A stretch of DNA of 64,000 bases from Nostoc piscinale CENA21 (lineage in GTDB: Bacteria; Cyanobacteriota; Cyanobacteriia; Cyanobacteriales; Nostocaceae): NCBI RefSeq assembly GCF_001298445.1, contig NZ_CP012036.1, forward strand, positions 3,749,351 to 3,813,350. Direction: 5' to 3'. The position numbers and the translations under genes were made by a program. The notes below the pieces were generated by a model. That model saw nothing but the letters and a program-made list of their open reading frames with translations. It was not told the DNA's origin and made no database searches. Every line of letters starts with the position of its first letter. The first letter of the stretch is position 1. Positions 16,523-25,778 of this stretch are shown here, in pieces.

Positions 16523-17143
16523 ATGTTTTTCAGCAACTCTTTAGAAAATCAACTCCAACATTGGGATGATTTAATTCGCCGTCAACCAAATAATCCCAAA
16601 GCCTATATTCGGCGCGGTATGGTGAAATTTCAATTAGCTAAAATTGCTGAATCGATCCAAGATTTTGACACGTCCGAAAACATCGAACCCCGGCTTAAAC
16701 CATATCTCTGGCAACGAGGCTTATCTTACTATTATGCAGAAAGATTCGCTGAAGGCGCTCAACAGTTTGAAATTGATTTAACGGTGAATGCTAATGATGT
16801 TGAAGAAACTGTGTGGCGCTATTTGTGTATAGCTCGTTGGCAAGGTCAGGAAGCAGCGCGTAATTCTCTATTACAAGTTAAAAATGACCCCAGAAGAGTT
16901 CTGCGATTTATTTATAATTTATTCGCTGGCGATTGTACGCCTGATGAAGTTTTAAAGATTGGTGAATTAGAAGGAATTAAGGGTAAATTTTATAGCCATC
17001 TTTATTTAGGATTGTATTATGAATCGGAAAATAATTGGAATTTAGCTCAAGAATATATAGTCAAAGCTGCTAATCAATATCAAATTGATGATTATATGTG
17101 GTACTTGGCGCAGGTACATCAAAAACTACGTGGTTGGTTGTAA
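16523..17143 (+). CDS. tetratricopeptide repeat protein
   Basis: A 206-residue protein with TPR-type helical hairpins: WDDLIRRQPNNPKAYIRRGM, FQLAKIAESIQDFDTSENIE and YLWQRGLSYYYAERFAEGAQ follow the 34-residue spacing with the usual W/G/Y/A/P positions. Later YLGLYYESENNWNLAQEYIV is another unit. It has no signal peptide. TPRs are protein-interaction scaffolds, and nothing nearby indicates a partner. The spacing to the MEKHLA gene, which is divergent, is 140 bases and would contain both promoters. Confidence 0.82.
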   Translation: MFFSNSLENQLQHWDDLIRRQPNNPKAYIRRGMVKFQLAKIAESIQDFDTSENIEPRLKPYLWQRGLSYYYAERFAEGAQQFEIDLTVNANDVEETVWRYLCIARWQGQEAARNSLLQVKNDPRRVLRFIYNLFAGDCTPDEVLKIGELEGIKGKFYSHLYLGLYYESENNWNLAQEYIVKAANQYQIDDYMWYLAQVHQKLRGWL

Positions 17144-17963
17144 TTTAATTTTCTGAGTCTGCTGAGATAAAACCTGTAACATATCACCTGTTATCAAATA
17201 CATAAAGGGATAGATAACATTCGCTTGTGACGAAGCATCTACCCCCTGATAGCTGCCCAGATGACTAACCTGGAACCCTATAATTTGGTATCTTATTTAC
17301 CCAGTATCAACTGATGGATAAGAAATGTCATTGGGAGACATACGGATATCTGAGATATTTGTGAAAACATTGTAAAGATGTTGAGTCACAATGCTCAATT
17401 ATCTACGTTTAAGCTGTATTAAGTGATTACTCTGTTGATATCCCAATACGTTTCGGTTAACATTTTAATCTTTTCAGGATTCCCCCAATCCCTATTAGCT
17501 CATAACCTCATTTTACCCTCTTATTAAGGGGTCGCTTTAGGCGGGGGGATTTTAACCGAAAAGTATGGGTTGATATCCTCAAATAAAAAAGTAGTTAAAC
17601 ACAGCAGTACATCTACTCAGCATCTGATCTGATCGTTAATCAAAACAGTCATGTGAAATCCGAAATCTTAATGCACATAGCCGCAGAAACAACCCCCACT
17701 CACAATTTTGACAGAATATTTGAGGGAGACATATTTGTAACTTCAGAATTTGCGTTGCAACTTGCTATAACCTTGCTTACTCGAATTTCTCTGCGATAAA
17801 CAAGCTAAAGCAGGATTAAAAGAATATATTTTACATCCCCGTTTCCTATAAACACGGAAACAAATAAACAATCAAACATAACAAATACATGCTGAATTTG
17901 CGAAAATACAGAACAGAACTTTTAGTTCTTTTTGATTTTGCTTGATCAGGCTTGATAATAAAC
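17144..17963. other. 800-base intergenic region
   Basis: No protein gene seen. It contains the MITE-like element at 17437-17577 and an AT-rich stretch in front of the ATPase gene. Nothing else is recognised. Confidence 0.5.
17437..17577. mobile_element. putative MITE with imperfect terminal inverted repeats
   Basis: The left end, GATATCCCAATACGTTTCGG + TTAA, and the right end, TTAACCGAAAAGTATGGGTT + GATATC, are inverted copies agreeing at most positions over about 24 bases. The interior is C/G-run rich (ATTCCCCCAATCCC ... GGGGTCGCTTTAGGCGGGGG), forming a long fold-back of 141 bases. No coding capacity. I do not see clear target duplications. Confidence 0.55.
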
Positions 17964-19322
17964 ATGTACGCAACTAAAGCTCGACGCAGACGAGGTGTAA
18001 TTTTAACACCTCAAGGATTAAAGAAACTTCAAACAGCTAAGTCTGAAGCAGAGATCCGGGAAAATAATGGTCATCGGTATACTCTGGAAGTATTGAGCGA
18101 TCGCACAGGTTTGTCAGTCGATACAATTATGAAAATATTTGCTTGTGAAGTGGGAGTAGACAAGCAAACCTTAAAGCACTGTTTTCAAGCATTCAATCTA
18201 GTTTTAGAACAAAGTGATTATTGCTTTCCTGATTTGCCACAGCAAAGTCAAGCCTTCAGCACTAATTTGTCGTTAGCTGAAGCAGAACCAGAAATACCAG
18301 AAGGACAAGTACCACTTGATTCTCGATTTTACGTAGAACGCCCTCCAATTGAAGCTAATTGTTATAAAGCTATTTTGCAACCAGGAGCATTAATCCGAAT
18401 TAAAGCCCCAAGACGGATGGGGAAAACCTCATTGATGTCCAGAATACTTAAGTCTGCAACTAATGAGAGTTATCATACTGTATTTTTAAGTTTTCAACTC
18501 GCTGATAAAGCAATATTTCAAGATTTAGATAAATTCTTACGTTGGTTTTGTGCAAGTGTCAGTCTGGGTTTGGAGTTACAAAACCAACTAACAGAATATT
18601 GGGATGAGCTGTTTGGGAGCAAAATTAGCGCGAAAATTTATTTTGAACAGTATCTTTTAGCAAAAACAATTAGCCCAATTGTTCTGGGTTTAGATGATAT
18701 AGATCGCTTATTTCAATATCCAGATTTAGCTGATGATTTTTTTGGGTTGTTACGTGCTTGGCATGAAGAAGCTAAAAATCGAGAAATTTGGAAAAAATTA
18801 CGACTAATTGTAGCCCACGCTACAGAAGTATATATTCCCTTGAGCGTGAATAAGTCACCTTTTAATGTGGGTTTACCAGTTGAGTTGCAAAGCCTCAACC
18901 AAACACAAGTAAAGGCTTTAGGCGATCGCTATGGTTTGAACTTTTGTGAGCAATCATTAGAAAAACTTTTCGCTTTAGTTGGTGGTCAACCCTACCTTGT
19001 GAGATTGGCTTGTTATTATTTATGGCAACACCGTATCAGTGTAGAAGAATTATTATCAACTGCCCTGAGTTCGGATGGTATTTATCGTGAACATCTGCAA
19101 CAACAGTGGTGGAATCTCCAACAAAATCCAGAACTAGTAAGGGCATTTGCACAGGTGATTAAATCCTCTCAACCAGTGGAATTAAATCTACAGCAAGCGT
19201 TCAAATTGCAAAGTATGGGGTTGGTTAATCTCTACGGAAATCAAGCCACACCCAGCTGTAGGTTGTATGCCGAATATTTCTGCGATCGCCTGCATCACCA
19301 GCCAGAATCAATTATTTCCTAA
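17964..19322 (+). CDS. HTH/AAA-like ATPase (AAA_35 type), cyanobacterial
   Basis: A 452-residue protein. Residues 1-85 form a helix-turn-helix-like region (GVILTPQGLKKLQTAKSE, YTLEVLSDRTGLSVDTIMK) that starts many cyanobacterial signal proteins. From about residue 115 comes an AAA-like P-loop domain: LIRIKAPRRMGKTSLMSRIL is Walker A, and VLGLDDIDRLFQYPDLADDF is a Walker B-like Asp pair. A winged region near LVGGQPYLVRLACYYLW follows. In Nostocales, related proteins often lie beside signalling or WD40/TIR effector modules. I choose ATG 17964 over the TTG at 17952. A T7 run inside (18737-18743) reads in frame. Confidence 0.8.
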   Translation: MYATKARRRRGVILTPQGLKKLQTAKSEAEIRENNGHRYTLEVLSDRTGLSVDTIMKIFACEVGVDKQTLKHCFQAFNLVLEQSDYCFPDLPQQSQAFSTNLSLAEAEPEIPEGQVPLDSRFYVERPPIEANCYKAILQPGALIRIKAPRRMGKTSLMSRILKSATNESYHTVFLSFQLADKAIFQDLDKFLRWFCASVSLGLELQNQLTEYWDELFGSKISAKIYFEQYLLAKTISPIVLGLDDIDRLFQYPDLADDFFGLLRAWHEEAKNREIWKKLRLIVAHATEVYIPLSVNKSPFNVGLPVELQSLNQTQVKALGDRYGLNFCEQSLEKLFALVGGQPYLVRLACYYLWQHRISVEELLSTALSSDGIYREHLQQQWWNLQQNPELVRAFAQVIKSSQPVELNLQQAFKLQSMGLVNLYGNQATPSCRLYAEYFCDRLHHQPESIIS

Positions 19323-19346
19323 AATCATCAGGTGTAATAATTATCT

Positions 19347-21383
19347 ATGTCTACCAGTAATTTCCAATACTCTCCACAAGTTCCGCCATCAATAAGAAAT
19401 GCTAATCAATATGAATATAACCAACTGCCCTTGCAAGTCCTCGAAGGAACTCTTCCAACAGATGTGCAGGGGCATGTTTTTATGGTTACTTCCATAGGAA
19501 CCGTTAATTCTGGCGGCTTACCTTATCCTGATGGAGATTCTTTATTATGCGGTGACGGGATGATTTATCGGTTAGATTTTGATACCGAAAATCAAGTTAA
19601 ATTAACTACACGTATAGCCAAACCACCTGATTATTACGCTGACAAAGCAACTGATTCTGTCGCTCAGTACAAAAAATATCGTTTTCGTAATCATGGCCTG
19701 ACGAGATTTTCCTTACCCTTGGGTATTCGTAACCAGCTAAACACAGCTTTTCTCCCGATGCAGTTTTCCGAAGATGCACCAGCAAGGTTACTAGTTACCT
19801 ACGACGCAGGCCGTCCTTATGAAATTGATACTGAAAGCCTTGATGTTGTTACCCCAGTAGGCTCTAATCAAGAGTGGCAATCAGAGGTAAAAGGATATAA
19901 TGCTCCTTTTCAACCATTTTTGAGTACTGCCCATCCTGGTTTTGACCCTTTTACCAAAGAGATGTTTACAGTTAATTATGGCAGATCATTATTTAACTTT
20001 TTAGACTCAATTGCTTTTCTGCATGTAATTGACCAATGGCTACAAAACATCTGTAATTTTTGGCGACCAAAACTGCTTAAAGGTACTTTAAATGCTGTAT
20101 CTCAATCTTTATTATCAATATTGGGATATCTTTATGGCTATTACGTCAAATTGTTCAAAAAGTTACCAATAGAAATCACAGATTTTGTTTCTGTTATGTG
20201 TTGGGATGGAGAAACATCTGTGAAACAATGGCAATTAGTTTTACCTGATAATTCTCCCGTAAAAATTGAACAAACTATACACCAAATTGGGGTCACGAAA
20301 GATTATGTCGTGATCATGGATACAGCTTTTACGATGGGGATAGAACAAGTCTTAAATAATCCCTTACCACATTATAAACGCCTAGAAAACATACTCAGAA
20401 ACATTTTAGAAGAGCCTCCTTTGCCATACTCGGCAGTTTACATTGTGCCACGGCATCAGTTGCAGCCAAATACTAAAACTGTAACAGTCAAAAAAGTTAT
20501 CTTGCCATTAGAAGCAGCACATTTCTTAGTAGATTACGACAATCCCGAAGGAAATATTACACTGAACGCCGCTCATATTTCTGGTATGGATGTCTCGGAA
20601 TGGGTAAGACAATATGATGTTTCTGCTTATCCTCAATATAAACCAGAAAATTTATGTGGAATGGTACCTGGTCAAGTTGATCTTGGGCGAATGGGACGTT
20701 ATTTAATTCATGGCGAAACTGGAGCTATTCAGTTTCAAAAAATTATTCATGATGATAAATATACCTGGGGTACAGACCTTTATACTTATCCTGACCAAGA
20801 TTCTCAAGGACAACCTTTAAAACATCTAGATGATATTTATTGGTGTTCTTTTGGGCTATGGAAAGACTTAATGACAAAATTCGTTGTCGACCAGTATAAA
20901 AATTACAAAAATCGCTTAATTCCTCTCGAAAAAGTCCTAGAAATGGCAAGTAGTGGCGTACCAGCCTATTTGTTTAGACTTCATGCTTCATCAACAGAAT
21001 CACCAGCAATTGTTGATAGCTACGAACTACCACCAGGATATGTCTTGCTTTCGCCTCAATTTATGCCATATCGTGGTGCAGAAAAATCTACAGATGGTTA
21101 TATTGTCTGTACAGTATGGCATGGCCAAGAAAATGAATATTGGATTTTTGATGCCAATCATTTATCTAAAGGCCCTGTATGTAAATTATCCAGTCTTCAA
21201 CCTCAACAGCCACTTCATTTTGCGATGACCTTACATACTGCTTGGCTACCAACAATTGGCAAACGTCAAGCAAATTATAATCTTGATGTCCGCCAAGATT
21301 ACCAAGAATTAGTAGCTAAAGCAGCAAAAAAACATCCTAAGATTGAGCAATTATTTGAGGATTATGTTTACCCTCATTTTTGA
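19347..21383 (+). CDS. carotenoid oxygenase family protein (RPE65/CCD-like)
   Basis: A 678-residue non-haem iron dioxygenase-like protein, longer than typical bacterial apocarotenoid cleaving enzymes (about 480-500). The seven-bladed propeller motifs are seen: GHVFMVTSIGTV, GLTRFSLP, STAHPGFDPFTKEM (first His ligand region), IEQTIHQIGVTKDYVVIMDT (second) and FRLHASSTESPAIVDSY. The end LHFAMTLHTAWLPTIGKRQ carries a further His. It would cleave a carotenoid or apocarotenoid double bond, yielding retinal-like aldehydes. An insertion of about 70 residues (HVIDQWLQNICNFW ... LPIEITDFVSVMC) may contact membranes. The start lies 24 bases after the preceding ATPase gene, so the two may be cotranscribed. 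Confidence 0.85.
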   Translation: MSTSNFQYSPQVPPSIRNANQYEYNQLPLQVLEGTLPTDVQGHVFMVTSIGTVNSGGLPYPDGDSLLCGDGMIYRLDFDTENQVKLTTRIAKPPDYYADKATDSVAQYKKYRFRNHGLTRFSLPLGIRNQLNTAFLPMQFSEDAPARLLVTYDAGRPYEIDTESLDVVTPVGSNQEWQSEVKGYNAPFQPFLSTAHPGFDPFTKEMFTVNYGRSLFNFLDSIAFLHVIDQWLQNICNFWRPKLLKGTLNAVSQSLLSILGYLYGYYVKLFKKLPIEITDFVSVMCWDGETSVKQWQLVLPDNSPVKIEQTIHQIGVTKDYVVIMDTAFTMGIEQVLNNPLPHYKRLENILRNILEEPPLPYSAVYIVPRHQLQPNTKTVTVKKVILPLEAAHFLVDYDNPEGNITLNAAHISGMDVSEWVRQYDVSAYPQYKPENLCGMVPGQVDLGRMGRYLIHGETGAIQFQKIIHDDKYTWGTDLYTYPDQDSQGQPLKHLDDIYWCSFGLWKDLMTKFVVDQYKNYKNRLIPLEKVLEMASSGVPAYLFRLHASSTESPAIVDSYELPPGYVLLSPQFMPYRGAEKSTDGYIVCTVWHGQENEYWIFDANHLSKGPVCKLSSLQPQQPLHFAMTLHTAWLPTIGKRQANYNLDVRQDYQELVAKAAKKHPKIEQLFEDYVYPHF

Positions 21384-21473
21384 CAAGCGAGTGAACCGTA
21401 ATCACTTATAGTAACAGAGACAAAGAAGACAAGGAGGATGGGGTAGACAAGGGAGAGAAATTTAGGATTGCTA

Positions 21474-21921
21474 TCACATTACCTCCCGTGATTTCCTCCT
21501 CTCCGCGCCCTCTGCGTCTCTGCGGTTAGTTTCTAACCATTGCATAATGTCTTCAGATAATTCTTGCTTAGTTCTACTATTCACATCAATACAAACATGG
21601 CGAGTAATAGCTTTAGCCACTAACACATCTGCAATTGTAATTTCATAAGCAATTTCAAATTTATCAGCACTTAATTTTTGGGGAATTAAACTAATATTTA
21701 ATTCATCTCCACAATACATTGGTCGGAAAAAATCGACATTGGCGTGAACAATAGGAAACGCCACAGAAGGTTTCGTAAAAAAAAGCTTTGAGATTCATTC
21801 CTGATGCTTTGAGAGATGCTTCGTAAGCTTCATGGCAAATGCTCAACACATTAGCGAAATAAACTACACCCGCCGCGTCAGTGTCTGCAAAGCGTACTGT
21901 ACGTTTATAAATAAAAGACAT
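21474..21921 (-). pseudogene. DHNA-CoA thioesterase-like hot-dog protein, split by an A/T-run frameshift
   Basis: Start MSFIYKRTVRFADTDAAGVV at 21921 has the 4-hydroxybenzoyl-CoA thioesterase signature with the active-site Asp (FADTDAAGVVYF). At LKAFF the frame shifts: the second ORF continues AFPIVHANVDFFRPMYCGDE. The junction is an A8 run on the plus strand (21777-21784); seven would give one 148-residue protein. The cyanobacterial family hydrolyses 1,4-dihydroxy-2-naphthoyl-CoA in phylloquinone synthesis. The C-terminal tail NRRDAEGAERRKSRE is encoded by a dispersed spacer repeat (see findings). It is either a sequencing error or a real break in a needed gene. Confidence 0.78.
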
Positions 21922-22005
21922 TTTTGTACAATTAAAAATTAAAAAACAAAATAGCAGGTGAATAGCCTGCCATATCAAATTATCTCACTGTCATAAAGAG
22001 AGTTA

Positions 22006-23091
22006 TCAATTTAAGGGATAATATATGTCTTCAGAACTAGGGTTTAAGTAAGGGCGTTGCAAGTCAACTGAGTGGAGGGCAAAATGTTTCTCAATAGAGT
22101 GCATTCTTTCTTCAATGGCATCTTTACCTTTTTGCCATACTTCCAGTAAAGCATGAGCGACAATTTGGCAACGGTTCATACCAAAACTTTCTTGAATGGC
22201 GAATTTTTGAATTGGTTCTTCGGCTAAACTTAGTCCTGGGGCTAAAAACTTGGTAAATAAAGGTATTTCTGGCTGAAAATAAGATTGATGTTCTTTATAG
22301 ACAGCCTGGAGAATTTGGTGAATTGCTGGGTAGTCTTCCCGTTCAAAGTACAGTAAGCCGGAGTCGTAGCGTCCGTAGGCTCTAGGATTGTACAGCACTT
22401 GAAAAGTAAAAGGAAGAGACACTTGGTTGAGATGTTGCGTCAGACTATCCATGAGTGCGATCGCCCCATCTGCCGTAATATTAAAATAAATTCTCCCGGT
22501 TCCCAATTCTGTATCTATACTCTGCTGTTCTTGTCCCACATCACTAACCGCTACATAACAGCCATTTTGCAAGTGATTTTTCGGCATCCAAATAGACACT
22601 GACTCACCCGGTTTGGCAGATTTGCTCTGAGGTTTGAGATGGCAATCTGGTTCAATATATAATGTCAAACCGGATTTTGTTACCGCCATACTTCCATCAG
22701 GTTCCTGACGTAACACTTGCCAACTAGAGTCAAAATATCCTTTACCGTGGTTATTCGTGTGCAGTTGGGCGTAAAATTCCCAATCAATACCCAAATGAGG
22801 ATGGTTTGCTAAATTTTGCTGTGGTAAGCAATTAGATGTATCAGCATTTACAGTTAGAGCATTTTGCAAAGAACCGTTGTAATAAATTCCATAGAGGAAA
22901 TTACGCAGTAGCAAAGTTAGATATTTTTGCTGTAACGCCGTCGAATTTTGCCGAAATCTTTCTGCTACCTTCGCTGGCAAGGCAAAAGTTTGATACTCAG
23001 GATGATGAATGGAAAAGTTAGATTCTATCTGGATATTTTTCGCAATATCAAACAGAGAATTTAACAGAGAGTTGGTAGAGGTGTCTAGCAT
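22006..23091 (-). CDS. HopA1-family protein, probable RiPP dehydratase partner
   Basis: 361 residues from the ATG at 23091. An upstream frame to 23154 is only repeat-derived sequence, so I reject its extra 21 residues. The C-terminal two thirds match the type III effector HopA1 family: GTGRIYFNITADGAIALMDS, FQVLYNPRAYGRYDSGLLYF, APGLSLAEEPI and FGMNRCQIVAHALLEVW. In known RiPP clusters (thioviridamide TvaD; class V lanthipeptide LxmY) a HopA1 protein works with a phosphotransferase-like protein to phosphorylate and eliminate Ser/Thr, giving dehydroamino acids. The neighbour directly upstream is exactly such a kinase, 68 bases away, so the two are probably one operon. The reaction is inferred, not shown. 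Confidence 0.75.
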   Translation of the reverse strand: MLDTSTNSLLNSLFDIAKNIQIESNFSIHHPEYQTFALPAKVAERFRQNSTALQQKYLTLLLRNFLYGIYYNGSLQNALTVNADTSNCLPQQNLANHPHLGIDWEFYAQLHTNNHGKGYFDSSWQVLRQEPDGSMAVTKSGLTLYIEPDCHLKPQSKSAKPGESVSIWMPKNHLQNGCYVAVSDVGQEQQSIDTELGTGRIYFNITADGAIALMDSLTQHLNQVSLPFTFQVLYNPRAYGRYDSGLLYFEREDYPAIHQILQAVYKEHQSYFQPEIPLFTKFLAPGLSLAEEPIQKFAIQESFGMNRCQIVAHALLEVWQKGKDAIEERMHSIEKHFALHSVDLQRPYLNPSSEDIYYPLN

Positions 23092-23094
23092 TTT

Positions 23095-23152
23095 GAGTGG
23101 GGAGTAGGTAGATAAGGGAGACAGAGGAAGACAAGGGAGATGAAGAGATGAC
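23095..23152. repeat. heptamer repeat between kinase and HopA1 genes
   Basis: GGGAGTAGGTAGATAAGGGA and GACAAGGGAGATGAAGAGAT units of the tandem family. It creates false N-terminal extension of the HopA1 gene and sits inside the probable operon. Confidence 0.6.
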
Positions 23153-23158
23153 AAATTT

Positions 23159-24397
23159 TTAACAGCCGCGTAAACGAGTTTTCTCGTAATATAAAGGAAT
23201 TAATTTTTGCGATTTTTGCGGTTGGGTAAGCTGATGCTGTGTAGCCATCGGTTGGATAATTTCTGCTTGAGTAACACCGAAAACAGTCTGAATAGATTTT
23301 TCTGGCATAGTTAGCAGATTTTGTGCTACTTGTAGAGTACACATATCAGTATTATCAAATTGCTGCTGATAGTTAATTTTTGCTTGAATTTGGTGAATTA
23401 GTCCGAGTCCAGCAAACTGGGTAACACGCTCTATAAAGTCTGGGCGGTGTTCTAAAATAGCGGGAAAGGTATTGAGATAAGCTTGAATTAAAGTTAATAA
23501 TGAAGGTTGAATTGCTTCTAGTGGGATGATTGCTAACTGTAAGGATTCTTCTAATTCCAGTGTGACATCGACAACTAAGCTAGAAAGCCAAATTGTTAAA
23601 TAACTGGCGATTAAAGTACCTAAATCGAATGCTGGATCTCCCCAAGCGCAAGCTTCCCAGTCTATGAGGCGCACTAAGCAGTTATCTAATTTATCCCAAC
23701 GGGAATGTAATAAAATATTATTTAAAGTCAAATCGTTGTGGGTTAAGCAGCAAGGTTTCCACTCATAAGCTAAATCTGCGATCGCAGACTCCAAACTCTC
23801 ATCACGCTGATAAACACTATAAAATTGCAATGCTGATTTCGGGACTGCACCAAAAATATCTGGTGTTAGTGATTCTATACCCTGCGCTGGGTTGTAAAAG
23901 TTATAGCGATACTGTCCTTGTGGCGCTGTAGCCATAAAATCACGATATTCGCGGCGCTGGAAAGTTGCGCGATGCAAGGCTGCAATGGTTGTACCAATAG
24001 CAGTGGCTATTTCTGTAGGAAAGCTTTGGTGATGTTGATAAAAGCTACCTAATTCCAGATATTCACTTAAATAATTGCGGACAAGGAGGGAATTATCCTC
24101 ATCATAATGTACTACTAATGATGCGATCGCTGCAATATTACCTAAAACTGGAAATTGCTTGAGCAATTGATGAAATAGCCATTCATTAAAAAACTCATGC
24201 AGGTTTGCCGCATTTTCCTGATGATGTTCTTGTTTAATTAGCAGTTGCCGATTATTTCCCAGAGTCACTAGTAAATTGAAATTCTTTTTGCTACTTCCTG
24301 GCAACCGAGATAAGTCTAAATTGCCATCTTCTAAGCTACACAGCCCTGATGCGTGCAGATACTGTGTAATATTTTGAGAAGATAATGGTAATAACAT
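23159..24397 (-). CDS. APH-like phosphotransferase, probable RiPP dehydratase kinase partner
   Basis: 412 residues from ATG 24397, preceded by TAGGAAAT 8-12 bases upstream, a better ribosome site than the TTG at 24436. The protein-kinase-like fold shows the catalytic loop CCLTHNDLTLNNILLHS (HxDxxxxN) and RLIDWEACAWGDPAFDLGTL (DFG-like Asp). The N-lobe has LLIKQEHHQENAANLHEFFN with the ATP Lys. Such phosphotransferases are the kinase half of TvaC/TvaD and LxmK/LxmY-type RiPP dehydratases. With HopA1 downstream, the simplest reading is modification of a peptide. Alternatives: aminoglycoside or choline kinase-like enzyme. Confidence 0.78.
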   Translation of the reverse strand: MLLPLSSQNITQYLHASGLCSLEDGNLDLSRLPGSSKKNFNLLVTLGNNRQLLIKQEHHQENAANLHEFFNEWLFHQLLKQFPVLGNIAAIASLVVHYDEDNSLLVRNYLSEYLELGSFYQHHQSFPTEIATAIGTTIAALHRATFQRREYRDFMATAPQGQYRYNFYNPAQGIESLTPDIFGAVPKSALQFYSVYQRDESLESAIADLAYEWKPCCLTHNDLTLNNILLHSRWDKLDNCLVRLIDWEACAWGDPAFDLGTLIASYLTIWLSSLVVDVTLELEESLQLAIIPLEAIQPSLLTLIQAYLNTFPAILEHRPDFIERVTQFAGLGLIHQIQAKINYQQQFDNTDMCTLQVAQNLLTMPEKSIQTVFGVTQAEIIQPMATQHQLTQPQKSQKLIPLYYEKTRLRGC

Positions 24398-25406
24398 ATT
24401 TGATTTCCTATTTCGTAAAAGTGCTGAGATAATCAATTACTTATTTTCAGGATTATTGTTACTTGAGGAATTTAAGTAGATAAATACAAGTCTCTAAAAA
24501 TCAATTATTCTTTCTTCTACACTAATATCTTATTTCTGATATCTGGAACTGCCAAAATGGCATTAATAATTTTATTTTTGCTTTAAAAATTTTCATTGAT
24601 TACTATCAAATCTTTAAAATCATAATATATACTTGCGGAAATTACTAGACTTATTTATGACTTTTTTATTGCAGTGAGATTTTCTGATTGAACAAAAATG
24701 AAAAGTAATTTGAATTACTTTTCGCTAATTTATTTTGAATCTAACAGCGTTAAAACTATTAACTTCAATAACACAGAATTTAGACCAAAATATTGATACA
24801 TGGGGGTTTTGCGTTCTTTGATACCTGATAAATACATCTCTTTTGAGTCAATTTAAATATCAGCATAAATATTCAGTAACACCAAAAACATGATTTCTTA
24901 GTTGCCTCATGATGATGAGACACCTAAAACTGATGACTTGCATAACTTATCCATCCACAGCAATAATTGAAGACTTATCTAAAAATAACTGTCTCAAGAT
25001 GGATATTACTGAAAAATTAGGATGCCAAACTGATTCAGGATGTTAATTATTCCTGAAATAAGATAGAAATAATCTATGAATGTATTGCGTTATCAAAGTC
25101 ATATGTAAAAATTCACGAGTCAGAATTCAGGAATCAGAATTTTGTGTTGAATAATTATTTCTGACTTCTGACTCTTGGTTGCTGAATTTTTACTTGAACA
25201 TGAACACATAAACCCCGGTTGCTGAATGGGTAAACTCTCGACTGTACCCAAAACTATCAAAATTACATGCAATCTTATTTTTATTTATCACTGCTGAATC
25301 AGCAAAACCGGATACTTTGGCAAATGATGATGAATTTTTTCCAGCCAAATATTAGTCATTATTTATGACGTTTCGCAAAAAGCTAAGTTTTTCACAATAC
25401 TTACTT
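24398..25406. other. 1-kb intergenic region upstream of the kinase/HopA1 pair
   Basis: No large gene. It holds a 45-codon candidate peptide frame on the plus strand (24909-25046). It also has imperfect direct/inverted repeats of the GTCAGAATTCAGGAATCAG / CTGACTTCTGACTC type (25117-25173), common in Nostoc spacers, that could fold as a hairpin. Very AT-rich. Confidence 0.55.
24909..25046 (+). CDS. candidate 45-residue Cys-rich peptide (possible RiPP precursor)
   Basis: Three successive ATG codons start a frame of 45 residues (MMMRHLKLM, then IIEDLSKNNC, EKLGCQTDSGC and stop). Three of its four Cys are in the last 18 residues, with neighbouring Thr/Ser and a C-terminal Cys, a composition expected for a lanthionine or AviCys-type core after an acidic leader. 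It is the only Cys/Thr-bearing peptide I found in the spacer next to the kinase/HopA1 pair. It has no ribosome site I can recognise and is on the opposite strand from the pair, so coding is uncertain. Confidence 0.25.
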   Translation: MMMRHLKLMTCITYPSTAIIEDLSKNNCLKMDITEKLGCQTDSGC

Positions 25407-25778
25407 TTACTTTGAAGTGGCTGCTAACCAAGAGAGTAAATCAGCCATACTGGTAAAATCTAACAATGCCTCACCCAAATTTTCTAACTGTTTTAGGGAG
25501 AGAGTTTCTACTTGTTCGCGCACATCTTGAGGTAATTCTCCCACACGACGAGCTAGTTGACGCAGAACAAGCGATCGCTCTCCTGCGGTTCTTCCTCTTT
25601 GTTCTCCTTCTTCTTTAATTTCTCGGTAAACTCGTGTTTCCTTGAGTGTAATTCCTAGCATTGCTTCTACCTCTGTGCAACTTAGTTGCTCAAACTTATA
25701 CACCATGATTGTTGTGACTAACTCAATTATGGCGCGACTGGTGGTTTCTGGTTGCTCAATTGCTGAACGCTCTAACAA
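25407..25778 (-). pseudogene. Rpn-family nuclease remnant (truncated, DUF4351 tail)
   Basis: Frame with MLERSAIEQPETTSRAIIEL, VTTIMVYKFEQLSCTEVEAM, LGITLKETRVYREIKEEGEQ and a DUF4351 end (LKQLENLGEALLDFTSM). In full-length Rpn nucleases this follows a PD-(D/E)XK domain of about 180 residues. Here that domain is missing and the remnant begins directly against the 3' end of the TMEM14 gene: the bases encoding EARYLLERS overlap its stop codon in another frame. The gap in the nuclease shows the tail is a deletion product. A gene product, if any, would have no catalytic site. Confidence 0.7.

Noticed and set aside
23091..23154. Extra 21 residues in front of the HopA1 protein
   Set aside because: They are made of a heptamer repeat (Leu/Ser/Pro-rich); the ATG at 23091 is better.
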